Source: Nipponacmea schrenckii (taxonomy: Eukaryota > Mollusca > Gastropoda > Lottiidae). Taken from it: DNA of 64,000 nt. Shown here piece after piece: positions 11,952 through 22,885 of the stretch. Under the pieces are notes generated by a model that was not told the origin of the DNA, searched no databases, and saw nothing but the letters and a program-made list of their open reading frames with translations. A program made the position numbers and the translations under genes. Each line of letters starts with the position of its first letter. The stretch's first letter is position 1. Location of the stretch: positions 33,276,067-33,340,066 of the forward strand of contig CM060201.1 in the NCBI GenBank assembly GCA_030562195.1, written 5' to 3'.

Positions 11952-12515
11952 GTAAGGTTACCTTACATTATTAAAATTTGGCATTAATAACAATCAAAGC
12001 AAACATATTGTTTTAATTGGTCTATATTCAATGACTATTACAAAAGGAATATAATTATAACGCTTGTATTAAACACATATAAAATTAGAGCCACAAGTGG
12101 CACAGAGTGGCACTTTACTAAAGTGGCAAATTAGCAAGGACATCTGAAATGTAACCGGCCCAATAATTACTGCAATGGTAACATCCACGGTTCTAGTGTT
12201 ATATTGTTTTGTAATCTTGGTCTGTTGCTCTCCAAAGTGTCGTTCTTTTTTTTCTTTCTACACACAGTTATTTTCTTTACCTTGTCCGTTGTTTTTATTT
12301 TTGTTTGTAAATATTTTGTACGCCCGGAGAGAAACGTATGTGATGCATATAATGATATACGAAATGATTTTTTTAATTGGTTCTGCAGATCCCACACAAC
12401 CAAAATTTAATGAGTTTAGCTATGAACTATTTTAATTAATTATGGCAGACGATAATACTCAGTTAAAACTAGGTAAATTTTTAGAACAAATGTTTTATAG
12501 GAGAAAACTGTTATT

Positions 12516-15142
12516 TTAAGTGATTACAAACACTCACACCAAAATTCAACAAAATCAATAATCCAGCTCTCTATCACACCCACAAAGAATTCAAGAACAA
12601 GGGCAATAACTCACGGCAAAACATTTTCGATTGGTTTGATTTTTTCAATAGGGTGTATCTTTACACTTAAACCAAATTACTTCAAAATCCATCCACAAAC
12701 CAGCTCTCTATCGTGTCCACAAAGAACAGGAAAACGGGCAATTACTCAAATTAAATATTTTTCGATTGGTCTGATTTTCATTAGGGTTCATCCTTGGGTG
12801 TTTACAAGGACTTTGTGGTTTCTGTGATTTGCCAACCTTCCCGTGAAAGACAAAAGACGCTTAATGTCTAAAAAAAACTCGCATTCCCGAAGACTACAAT
12901 GAACATGGTCTCAGCACAAATAATATTAGATTACAATGAAGAAAAAAAAATGCTGATCTTATGTTAATTGGATTGAGACAAACATTGTTTATTTCTTGAT
13001 ACATTTCATAATAATAGTTCTATTATATATTACATGGATTAGCATGAAATTCCATTACAACAAGGTGGAATGATTCTTTCTTACAAACACAGACAATGTA
13101 TAATAACGATATCTTGTAGTATAAATTTACACGAATTTTGTTGTACTTACTGTTAAACTATAAACATGTGTAATAGATTGACAGAAAATGATTTTAACCG
13201 TCATTTTATAATTTTCAGATGCCAAAAACGGTTTTAAAAAAAATTACAGTTCTGATTACAGACAAATATATTATTGCAGTTATGGACCAGGATTTTCCAC
13301 AGCTACATTGATAGTCGGGATGCTGAGCAGACAACCGAATATCAATGAAGCTATGGAGCAGACAACTGGCCATAATGCTAATAATAAAAATGACATGATG
13401 AAGTTATGCATCGCTTTATAGACTCCCGCCGCTTATTATATCAAAACTGTCAGACTGTGCTGGTGACTGATCTGATTCTGGTATCTGTTCGAATGATAAC
13501 GATGACGACGATAATGATGACGTTGACAAAGATGATACTACTGGACCAAATATCTCCGAACTACAATTAAACAGTAGCCTACATTAACAATCACCAGAAT
13601 GAAATATTCAACCTTCAGTCATACACTTCTTTCTGGGGTGATAAATGTACAATATTTCATTAAATTCTATCAAGAATTTTACCTTCTAACAAGGCAATAA
13701 CTCATTATATATTTTTCAGTATTTTTTATTTTCAATAGGGTTCATCCTTGAGTGATAATATTATAAACAACTTCATTAAGTTTCGTCAAAATCAGTAAAG
13801 AATTATGCCATCTAGAGTTTTTATAAGCCAAAAATTGACTGCGTTTTCAAAACCAAGAGTAAGAATTGAAACGAAATATATTTCGATTTCGCTGATTTTC
13901 AATAGGGTTCATCCTTGAGTAATAACACACTCCCCACGAAGTTTCATCAAAATCCATCAAGAATTGCACATTCTAGAGTGTTTACGAGCAATTGTGGACG
14001 GACTGACTAACATAGGTTACGACAAACCATCAACAAGCGCATCTAAAGATTTCTTGTTACTGAGACAAGTGTATGATTGGTCAAACGAATGACGAACCTA
14101 TCTGTTTAAGAAGTTTAGAAGAAGGAAATATTTTTATGAACTGATATTATACTCAGGTTGTAATAAAATCAAACTCACCCTGATTTGCCTGCAGAAGTAC
14201 GATTTAAACTCTGTATAAAGTCATAATTGGCTGTTTTGTATAAATCTAGTAGTTCCACCTCTCTAGCTTCCCAGTCTTTTTCTAAAGCTTCATGTGCCTG
14301 GAACAAAATTGTTAGAAATTATTATGATAGCTTTTCATGTAATGCTATAATAACGACTATGAGATATGCCTCGTACCAAGGCTTCTATTTGTTTAATTTT
14401 AATATCCTAGAAGACTTATGACATTATATATATATCAGTCAATCCTTCAAAATCTATTTAACTTGTTGACCATTGACTGAATTTTCATACTCACCTCAAT
14501 ATATTTGGGTCTATTTTTCATGTCATCATTATATAATCCAATATATTTTCGATGACACTCATTCATTTTCTCTTTCTGTTTTCGAATCTTTCCCTCTTTA
14601 TTTCCAAAACAAAACCCAGATCTTTTCTTTTGAACCTTCTCAAACTTTTTAGCTGCATTAATATATTTCTATAATAAATTATATTATTCTTCAGTGAATA
14701 AACACATTTTAAATCATAAACAAGCATTTCGTTCGTTAAACAACAGATTGAGGTTTTCTGAACATTTTAATAGCAGCTACCCTGTGAAGGTCAAAGGAAG
14801 GCAGAGATAAAAATTTTGTCGGTTTGTAAAATCACAGACCATTTGTAAAACCCATGATATCTAATAACATAGTGAGATACAAAACCAAAGTATTTAACAC
14901 GATTTCAATACCATCATTGAGATTGTAATATCATACCTGTTCTGCTACCTCAAGAGGATTAACCTCCTGTTTCCTGACACGTTCCAAATCTAGCTGTTTG
15001 TTGAGGATACCAAGCTCAACTTTGTTGTCAATTCTTGCATAGAGATAGAAAAGGGAAGAGAAAAGACAGAGGATTTGGAAAAGAAATATTAATAGATAAT
15101 GTGAAGAAATAAAGAAAATAGAAGGTTAAATATAAAGATAAG
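12516..15142. repeat. Segment D2, direct duplicate of 1220-4105
   Basis: Second copy of D1, lying about 11.3 kb downstream in the same orientation. It lacks the 234-bp internal duplication and 31 bp within the candidate terminal exon. Its right edge at 15142 is followed by unrelated sequence. Differences from D1 are scattered single bases. Confidence 0.9.
14179..15033 (-). pseudogene. Partial duplicate of gene 1 (exons 4-6)
   Basis: Exon copies at 14937-15033, 14495-14668 and 14179-14297 have exactly the same lengths (97, 174 and 119 bp) and intact splice sites as in gene 1. The one coding change noticed is Thr to Ala in DWETREVE. The upstream exons, start codon and promoter are not part of the duplication, so on its own this is a gene fragment. 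It could serve as duplicate exons of gene 1 if the locus is transcribed through, because gene 1 is transcribed from right to left and its promoter lies between D1 and D2. Confidence 0.6.
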
Positions 15143-15220
15143 CAAGTGTTACCATCGGTAATACGGTCTATTACCAATGGGGCATAGGCCTACATTTATT
15201 GAGGCTGGAAGTCCATGGCT

Positions 15221-15340
15221 ATTATGACGTTATTTGATTATTACGTCATTGTACTGTTGAGCCGTGTGCAAATCACTTCCGCCCAACTCGAAAATAAAGA
15301 CTGTTCGCCTACAACATTCTCTTCTTCTTTTATTCAGGTA
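15221..15340 (+). repeat. 120-bp LTR-like direct repeat, copy 1
   Basis: Repeated at 16137-16256 in the same orientation with about one mismatch. It holds a divided CRE-like dyad (TGACGT and ACGTCA about 15 bp apart), a polyadenylation signal AATAAA and a pyrimidine-rich end (TTCTCTTCTTCTTTTATTCA). The combination of promoter-like start, AATAAA and CA near the end suggests the R/U5 part of an LTR. The 796 bp between the copies have no recognisable retroelement protein. Confidence 0.5.
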
Positions 15341-16136
15341 TTGTTATTGTTTTACTATAAATAAGTATTGTTTCAATGTTGTCAAGTTAAGAAAAGTTCA
15401 AAGATCATTTTGCATAGATCAAAAACCACGTCAGATATTATTTTGCTACATTTTGGAAGGAAAATATTGTTTCACCGAAACAATTTTCAAGATGACACTG
15501 TCGCCATTTTCCCGCGTTAAGTCACGCTACATTAAAAGTGTGAAAACCCTTAATCCTGTCATAGAAAACTAAGGAATGGCTTATATTAGTATTAAGTTTA
15601 ATTATCAGGGAATAAATTCTCATCGGTAAGGGAATGCTGAGCACAGCAGGGAGTTAAGGTTTCAATGTTAAAATTTGGTTGTGACTAGCCGGAATTTTCT
15701 TGACGTCATATGCCGTTTGGCGCTATTTTATGCACACCATTTCTGGCGCAGGTCATGAATATTCATATTTCCGTTTCAAATGTCAACATCCGTTACAAAA
15801 TATAAACATCCTGTTCAAAATGTTAAAAAAGTCAGTTATGAAAGGTTTTATTAAACAAAAAGTTACAAACATTTAGTTAAATAGTTAACAATAAGTAAGA
15901 ATGTGCAAATGGGAAGTAGTCTATTCTATATAAGCAGAAGTAAGCAAGGAGTTCAGGAGTTACTACCATTTGTCTCAATTTAATTCTTTTGTTTGGTACA
16001 AGTATCATATTACAAAATATAGATCCAACATGGATTTTGCTCTGGGCATAGGGTTAATTATGTGGTATGATTAAGGTCTCTAGAAGATCAGAGCTTGTAG
16101 CTCTATAATGTAGGGTGATGTAAATTGATGTATCAT

Positions 16137-16256
16137 ATTATGACGTTATTTGATTATTACGTCATTGTATTGTTGAGCCGTGTGCAAATCACTTCCGCCC
16201 AACTCGAAAATAAAGACTGTTCGCCTACAACATTCTCTTCTTCTTTTATTCAGGTA
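16137..16256 (+). repeat. 120-bp LTR-like direct repeat, copy 2
   Basis: Second copy of the 15221-15340 repeat. Downstream at about 16291 a short frame starts MSSQSAGKTTTRG and soon stops. It could be the very start of a gag gene, but this is weak. The region from here to the gap at 16787 holds no gene that I can support. Confidence 0.5.
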
Positions 16257-16786
16257 CGGTAGTCAGGTTGAACCCACCTTGGGGAGATGTCAAGTCAGTC
16301 AGCCGGTAAGACCACGACCAGAGGTGTCCTTGGGAAAAACTGAAATAAAATTTTGAGAGGCATAGTTAGCTTTACAATAGCTATGCAAGGGAGAAGGGCT
16401 ACCCAAACAGAGTGTTGAAGCCTACAAAGGAGCGAAAGAACCACTTGAAGTCATATCTTGCCGGAAATGACTATCGGAAATACCCAATATCAAGAATTTG
16501 ATACAAAGTATAGAAAACCAACTGATTTATTCCAGAAAGATCTTTTATAAACGGAAAAACCTTTGATATTTGTACAAAGACATTGGATTTCAGCAACTAC
16601 CTATTTTCCCAAGAAAGTATCTCTTCAAAATATGAAAATTTACCAACCCAGTTTCCACACTTATGTACATATGTTACCATTATAATCAATCTATCAATAT
16701 ATAATGATTTTTAGGACCTAGGCATTTCATTGCCTTTTGTCAAATTTAGGAAAACTTCTTTCGTTGTATTCATAAATAACCATCTT

Positions 16787-17286
16787 NNNNNNNNNNNNNN
16801 NNNNNNNNNNNNNNNNNNNNNNNNNNNNNNNNNNNNNNNNNNNNNNNNNNNNNNNNNNNNNNNNNNNNNNNNNNNNNNNNNNNNNNNNNNNNNNNNNNNN
16901 NNNNNNNNNNNNNNNNNNNNNNNNNNNNNNNNNNNNNNNNNNNNNNNNNNNNNNNNNNNNNNNNNNNNNNNNNNNNNNNNNNNNNNNNNNNNNNNNNNNN
17001 NNNNNNNNNNNNNNNNNNNNNNNNNNNNNNNNNNNNNNNNNNNNNNNNNNNNNNNNNNNNNNNNNNNNNNNNNNNNNNNNNNNNNNNNNNNNNNNNNNNN
17101 NNNNNNNNNNNNNNNNNNNNNNNNNNNNNNNNNNNNNNNNNNNNNNNNNNNNNNNNNNNNNNNNNNNNNNNNNNNNNNNNNNNNNNNNNNNNNNNNNNNN
17201 NNNNNNNNNNNNNNNNNNNNNNNNNNNNNNNNNNNNNNNNNNNNNNNNNNNNNNNNNNNNNNNNNNNNNNNNNNNNNNNNNNNNNN
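16787..17286. other. Assembly gap, 500 N
   Basis: Exactly 500 N, like the two other gaps, so the size is a placeholder. Open frames reported across it are artefacts. The flanks show no recognisable gene, and from 17287 to about 18310 I see only short repeats of TTATTGTCTGC-like sequence (17640-17750) and no coding region. Confidence 0.95.
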
Positions 17287-18312
17287 TTTGCAATCTTTTA
17301 TTTTCATCGTTATCTTTACATGCGACATCTTTAATGCGGTCTGTATGCATGTTGCCTATGTTTGTTTAATCACAAAGAAAATTTAGTCTGGAGTCCGAAG
17401 TGATTTTTCTACCTTCCAATTGCTTGAAAAATGAATAATGAACGTTTTCCATAGTTTATCTTGTCCTGTAGAAGTAGAATTCCATTTATATCCAGTTATT
17501 TCTATAAATTTTACGTTCCTGGGCACCATGTGTTGTTAGTACATGATTTGTGTCCCTTGAAGGAATCCCCATAATTTTCAATGTGTCGCTGTCGTTGATT
17601 GGTTGAAATGCGAGGATGAGTCAAAAAGTAATAATTTCTTATTGTCTGCGGGCTATCGTCTGCTAACTAATTTTCTAGTTATTGTCTGCAAATCTTATCG
17701 TATGCCCACTTGAACTTTGTTATTGTCTGCAAATCTTATTGTCTGCTGACTTGAACTCGGCCTCAAATTGATCGGACTGAATGTCAGCAGCCATGTTTGT
17801 TTACCTTTCTATCTACGACGTGACGTCATAATCTCGCATATTCACGATCTTAAAGCCATCAATGGCGGCCTTCATAAAACGACAATTTCAGCCGAAAATC
17901 GCGTAATATTTAATTTTGACGGTGAATAGATGTCATTTTATAGTTTGGACGTAATTATAACATGTCTTTTTTCCGGAAAATTGTATTATTGGCATAAAGC
18001 TTATTATTCCTTTAAGAATTGTAGTTATTCAAGGCAATAAGGGATAAGTGGGAGAATAGTGATTGTAATGTGCAAATACAAAAATAAGGAAAACCAAACA
18101 GGACAAGATATTGAATCTACAGTGCATGGTTTTGCAGAACTGTGTTAATACTAACTGAAAAAGTCAAATTCTTCAATATAATAAATATATTTGTTTATAC
18201 ACAGTAAATAGGTACACTACAATTTTCAAAAAACATTTGTACACAAAGAGTAAGCTTATATAAAAAGTTTGTTTTACAAAGGATGGATACAACCATCTCC
18301 TTCAAATCCTAG

Positions 18313-18495
18313 AGAATAAGAGGGGATAACCGTGGACATCCAATTCCCCCATCAGTCTATTTGCAAGTAGCTTTACGCTTCTATGCAACAGGGACTTTTC
18401 AAAGTGTTTGTGGTGATCTGAATGAAGTCTCACAGCCTTCTGCTCAGAGGATTGTGGTAAAGATATCGACGGTCAGCTTCAATGTGACAACTTGA
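18313..18495 (+). pseudogene. PIF/Harbinger transposase fragment
   Basis: About 60 residues containing LQVALRFYATGTFQSV and GDLNEVSQPSAQRIVV, which match the helix-turn-helix region ahead of the catalytic domain in HARBI1-type transposases (ALRFYATGSFQ and GVSQPTVSR in typical members). The frame then stops and no DDE catalytic domain follows. A Myb-like remnant on the opposite strand lies directly downstream, the gene pair expected for a Harbinger element. This is an old, inactive copy. Confidence 0.75.
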
Positions 18496-18678
18496 TGGGA
18501 CATATCATCAGCAGTGATTCTGGATTGAGTTTCCCTCCTCCTGTGCGGTGACGTTCTTTTTTCTCTTTACTTGTCTCTTGGCCTTTGTTTTCATGTTCAA
18601 ATAGTTTTTAGAGATTTTTCACATCTGCGGACTTAATACCTGGTTGGTCATTTAACCCCTGTAGTATGCGACCGCATG

Positions 18679-18822
18679 CTATAGTTTCTGTTTTAGAACC
18701 TTGGATGAATTATCGCGAAGATCAATTACACCTTTCTCCTTCTGTACTAACTGGACCACAATGTTCCTTTCCACATCTGTAAATGATCTCTTTGTTCGTT
18801 TATCTTTAGTACCCGTATCCAT
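18679..18822 (-). pseudogene. Myb/SANT-like accessory protein remnant of a Harbinger element
   Basis: From ATG at 18822 the frame reads KRTKRSFTDVERNIVVQLV and stops after 47 residues. In other frames further homology continues to about 18540 (PGIKSADVKNL-like, then a Lys/Glu-rich tail). Harbinger transposons encode a Myb/SANT-like DNA-binding partner that brings the transposase to the element ends; position and content agree with that. The frame is broken at least once. Confidence 0.6.
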
Positions 18823-19129
18823 AATGCTTACTTTTGGTTATTTGCTTTCTTGTACTAAATAATGCAGATATTTGCTAGTTCACCAAAAGATAGAATGCAA
18901 ATTGTCGATTACGTGAAAAAGCCATGTCGTCATCATTTTCCTTAAATTCGACCTTACTGATTGAAAAACAAATATGAGGTCAGCTTTAATTTAAGGATAT
19001 AAAGAAGGTTCTAAGAATAACTAACACTAAGATGACATAGGAGCACCTCATTTAAGGCCACCCAATTAAGAGTTACTTTTATCCGGGTTTTGAGGAAGTT
19101 TTAGAATACGGGCCAATTATTGTCGTAAT

Positions 19130-20605
19130 AGAAAGAAGTATGGAGTTGTTTTGATATCAATATTCATTTCGTTAAAAGTGACAAAGTGTATATTTCGATT
19201 TGTTGAAGTGAATGTGTAGAAATGTAGAAGTTAGAAGTGTAGAAGTGTGAAAATACATTTGTCAAAGTGTAAAAGTTCAAATGTAAACACTGTACTTTAG
19301 GCACACTATATTTAGGTACACGGTCAGATAAGCACTGGTCATTTAGGCAAAGTGTTATTTAGACACAGCCATTTAGGCACACTTGAAATTTGGCACAATC
19401 TTTTTAGGCACACTTCAATTCGGCACACTGTCATTTAGGCACACCTTAAATTAGGCACATATTCAATTGGGCACACATATATAAGGCACTATATCATTTA
19501 GGCACACCCGGCTCCAAAGAGTCTGGGTGGGTGGCATGGCCCACAAAACCTCAAGGGCAAAGGGAGATCATTTTCTAGTGGAAGAAAGTAATCGCGGTTT
19601 AGGAAATCATTATCAGCACATATGTGTAACCTTAACACATTGCAATAAAGTTGTATTAAAGGAATACTGCGTCTTTTAGTTTTCAAGAATGGTCAATATG
19701 AAAATATATTTATCAGTGAACTTACCTTACTTTGATATGTGTGTGTGAGCTTACTAGGTGACAAAATATAAAATTTCAGACTGTAGCAAAAACGTGTCTA
19801 GCCATGTGTGAATGCGTGTCTAATTGAAAGTGTGCGTAAATAAATGTTGTTATAGTTTAAGGGGTGCCTAAATGGATGTGCAAAAATGAGTATGTGCCTA
19901 AAACGCTGTGCCTAAATAACACTGTGCCTAAATGACATGTGCTTATCTGACCGTGTGCATAAACAAAGCGTGCCTAAAATACCGTGTCTAAATGAGGTGT
20001 GCTTAAAAAATGTGTGCTTAAATGACAGTGAACCTATAAATCTGCTACAGTCTGCATTTTAAACTGACAATATAATTCAGAAAACATGATATAATGGAGA
20101 TACGACAAGAAATCAGAAATCGTCTAAACAGAATAGCTAGGGCGTTAGAACAATCCAATTTGCAAGCATAATCGGATATAAAAGTGAATCTAGATTGTGT
20201 TTCATCGGTACTTTCTTATTTAAGTTTAAACTGTTTCCGGGAATTTCCGTTAATATCTCATTTAATAGTCGTAAATTTCCGTAAGAGGTCAGCTCCACCC
20301 ACTAATTTGCATACTTGCCCGAACTCTCGGTCCAAAATGACAAATGTAACATCTACATTTGTACAATCGACATTTCACACATCGCCATTTCAACATGGGC
20401 TCATACACTTCTACACTTGTAAAGTTGATAAATTTACATTTGAACTTTTACACTTTGACAAATGTATTTTCACACTTCTACACTTCTAACTTCTACACTT
20501 CTACACTTCTTCAAATGCACTTCAACAAATCGAAATATACACTTAGTCACTCTGCAACGAAATGGATATTAATATCAAAACAACTCCATACAGAAGTACC
20601 TCTTA
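19130..20605. mobile_element. Foldback (long inverted repeat) element with internal TTAGGCACAC-type repeats
   Basis: The outer left arm (about 19139-19290: CAAAGTGTATATTTCGATTTG, GTGTAGAAGTG repeats, CATTTGTCAAAGTGTAAAAG) is mirrored in reverse at about 20430-20590. Inside, 19300-19512 holds roughly a dozen degenerate units of TTAGGCACAC plus 7-10 bp, and 19795-20040 holds the reverse complement units GTGTGCCTAAATGA. No protein is encoded in the centre. The structure suggests a non-autonomous DNA transposon with subterminal transposase-binding repeats. Ends and target duplication could not be fixed with certainty; the right arm abuts the TTAA-flanked element at 20607. Confidence 0.6.
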
Positions 20606-20856
20606 AAGGGATAATAGGCGTAAGAAGGAACATAAAAATTTAATTTCACTCAAATTTGGACAATAACAGTATATCCATCAGTGGACTTACCTGGTGTCAT
20701 AACAATACATCAAAATCCCTCTATTATCGGATAAATCCACAAAATCATGTAGTTAATTATAAAACGCTTAATACTTCTATCAAGCGATTTTCAAATTGTA
20801 AAATATAACGGGAAGTAACTCTAACATGTGGGTTTTCACGCGTCCTTAACCCCTAC

Positions 20857-21323
20857 GGACTCAGACTAGTAAAACATTTTATGCTAATGATTGTATAACG
20901 AATTTAGTTCGTTCTATTTTTAGAAATCCTCTTTCTCCCTTCCTTTGGGGGTTTTTGCATGCCTATTTTTGACTAATTTTTGGTCTAGATTTGAAATTTG
21001 ATGTCTGAAATTGCATTTTTATCAGAATTTCTGAGATAATGAGAAATTTAATTGGTGGAAGGTTATTTCTAAAAATAGTGGTTTTGTGTGCAGTGACAGT
21101 CAAGCGGATGTTGATAAAATGTAGTGGTTTACTTTCATTTTGTTTAGTTCAAAATTTTCATGGTCATGCTATATTGAAATTTTGTACAGAAACCAAGTAT
21201 TGGCCAGGCTTTCATGTGACATACAGGAAAGCTTTCAACGAGATTTCTGGAAAAAGTTATGGAAGGTTGAATTTCGTGATTTAACATTGAAACAGATGGC
21301 AAATGAATTGGCGGACCGAGTCC
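20857..21323 (+). repeat. 467-bp direct repeat inside the TTAA element, copy 1
   Basis: Repeated at 22188-22655 with only a few percent difference. It begins GGACTCAGACTAGTAAAAC and ends GCGGACCGAGTCC. Both copies keep an open frame of about 80 codons beginning MRNLIG, with a hydrophobic run (FLKIVVLCAVTV), but I do not recognise a protein and the conservation may simply reflect recent duplication. The unit is not bordered by TG...CA, so it is not an obvious LTR. Confidence 0.75.
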
Positions 21324-22187
21324 TTAGATGAGCCGAAGGAATTTTCAAAACAAACATGCTTTTTGATATTTTTGGCCTTTTTATGAATGGAAACTACAAA
21401 AAAGGTTGGTATCTCTCAATTTTTGTGAAAATTTAGAATTTTAGGGTCATATATTGGAAATCGGCATTTTGGGGCCTATGGCCAATAGGCCTGTCATAGT
21501 AGCCTACATTGTATTGAGTTTTCAAAAATTCCTTTTTTTCCCTTTTTTGCACTTTCTACTTTAAATATCTAGTAAAACAAGCCATTTAGAAGAGGCTATG
21601 AAGTCCTAATAAAATTCCTAATGCAGATATTCCTTATTTCAATCATTAAAATTTGGTTTTTCTTATGTATTTTTCAGACCTAAAGAATACAGTTTCTATA
21701 GCTGCCCTGAAAGTCCACTTCAATGTATGGTATGCCTTTTTCTTGGAACCAGGAGACTGTAGAATGCTTTTTGGACAGTAAAAACAGCCTGAATTATCTC
21801 TGGAGCAATTTCAAACTCAAATTTATGATAATTATGAAGATTTCAGCAGGAACAGTCAGAATGAGTGTAAAGACATTGAAGGCCAACTAGGTAACAAATG
21901 TTGCCATTTTTCTGCCTTTTTGGGGTTTGTAGGCTGGAAATATGTTAGAATACTTAATAGTCTTGACAAATTTCATTTATTTAGAGAAAAAAGAATGTTA
22001 TGATTGATTTAGTGTAAGACGCGCCATCAATGATATCTTATAGAGGGCTAAATAGAGGTAGGGGTGCATCAGTAAAAATGCTGTCATTTGCATACTTTTA
22101 GGTTTATTTGCATAATTTTTGGACAGGTTCATCCTGAGATGTTGTAAAACAAGTTAAGATAATAAACAAAAATTGCCCCCCTATATA

Positions 22188-22655
22188 GGACTCAGACCAG
22201 TAAAACATTTTATGCTAATGATTGTATAACGAATTTAGTTCGTTCTATTTTTAGAAATCCTCTTTCTCCCTTCCTTTGGGGGTTTTCGCATGCCCATTTT
22301 TGACTAATTTTTGGTCTAGATTTGAAATTTGATGTCTGAAATTGCATTTTCTTTCAGAATTTCTGAGATAATGAGAAATTTAATTGGCGTAAGGTTATTT
22401 CTAAAAATAGTGGTTTTGTGTGCAGTGACAGTCAAGCGGATGTTGATAAAATATAGTGGTTTACTTTCATTTTGTTTAGTTCAAAATTTTCATGGTCATG
22501 CTATATTGGATTTTTGTACAGAAACCAAGCATTGGCCAGGCTTTCATGTCACATACAGGAAAGCTTTCAACGAGATTTCTGGAAAAAGTTATGGAAGGTT
22601 GAATTTCGTGATTTAACATTGAAACAGATGGCAAATGAATTGGCGGACCGAGTCC
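22188..22655 (+). repeat. 467-bp direct repeat inside the TTAA element, copy 2
   Basis: Second copy of 20857-21323; the spacing between copies is 1331 bp. Copy 2 runs on into different sequence (CAACTGTTGAATTGC) after the shared GAGTCC. It shows some substitutions (for example AAATATAG against AAATGTAG) and a small length difference in a T/C tract. Confidence 0.75.
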
Positions 22656-22885
22656 CAACTGTTGAATTGCACAATGTTTTAGCGTTGATTTACCAGACGC
22701 TTTTATTCTCAAACTGAATGGAATCGTCGCTGGCTCACTTTTTTTTTAAATTGCGAATATATTTTTATTGTGGCTTATTAAAATTTGGTAAAGTGTGGGA
22801 TGAATATCTATATAACTAACAGTCAATATTAAACACAAATATAAGCCGTGGGACGAGTGTATTCTAACGCCTATTATCCCTTTAA

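Larger units (their letters stand above)
20607..22881. mobile_element. TTAA-flanked element with 15-bp terminal inverted repeats (Kolobok-like)
   Basis: Starts AGGGATAATAGGCGT and ends ACGCCTATTATCCCT, a perfect 15-bp inverted repeat that extends with a mismatch to about 20 bp. TTAA lies immediately outside on both sides (20603-20606 and 22882-22885). TTAA targets are used by piggyBac and Kolobok transposons; the 5' AG end fits Kolobok better than piggyBac, which normally begins CC. No transposase is visible, so it is probably non-autonomous. The interior holds a 467-bp direct repeat. Confidence 0.7.

Noticed and set aside
16711..17386. Frames of about 200 codons across the first gap
   Set aside because: They consist almost wholly of N; same for 39675-40229 and 59035-59607.
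19300..20040. Telomeric DNA suggested by TTAGGC
   Set aside because: Units are 17-20 bp, degenerate and inverted around a centre; this is a foldback element, not a simple (TTAGGC)n or (TTAGGG)n array.
20607..22881. Reading the 467-bp repeats as LTRs of a small retroelement
   Set aside because: They lack TG...CA borders, primer site and polypurine tract, and lie inside TTAA-bounded inverted ends.
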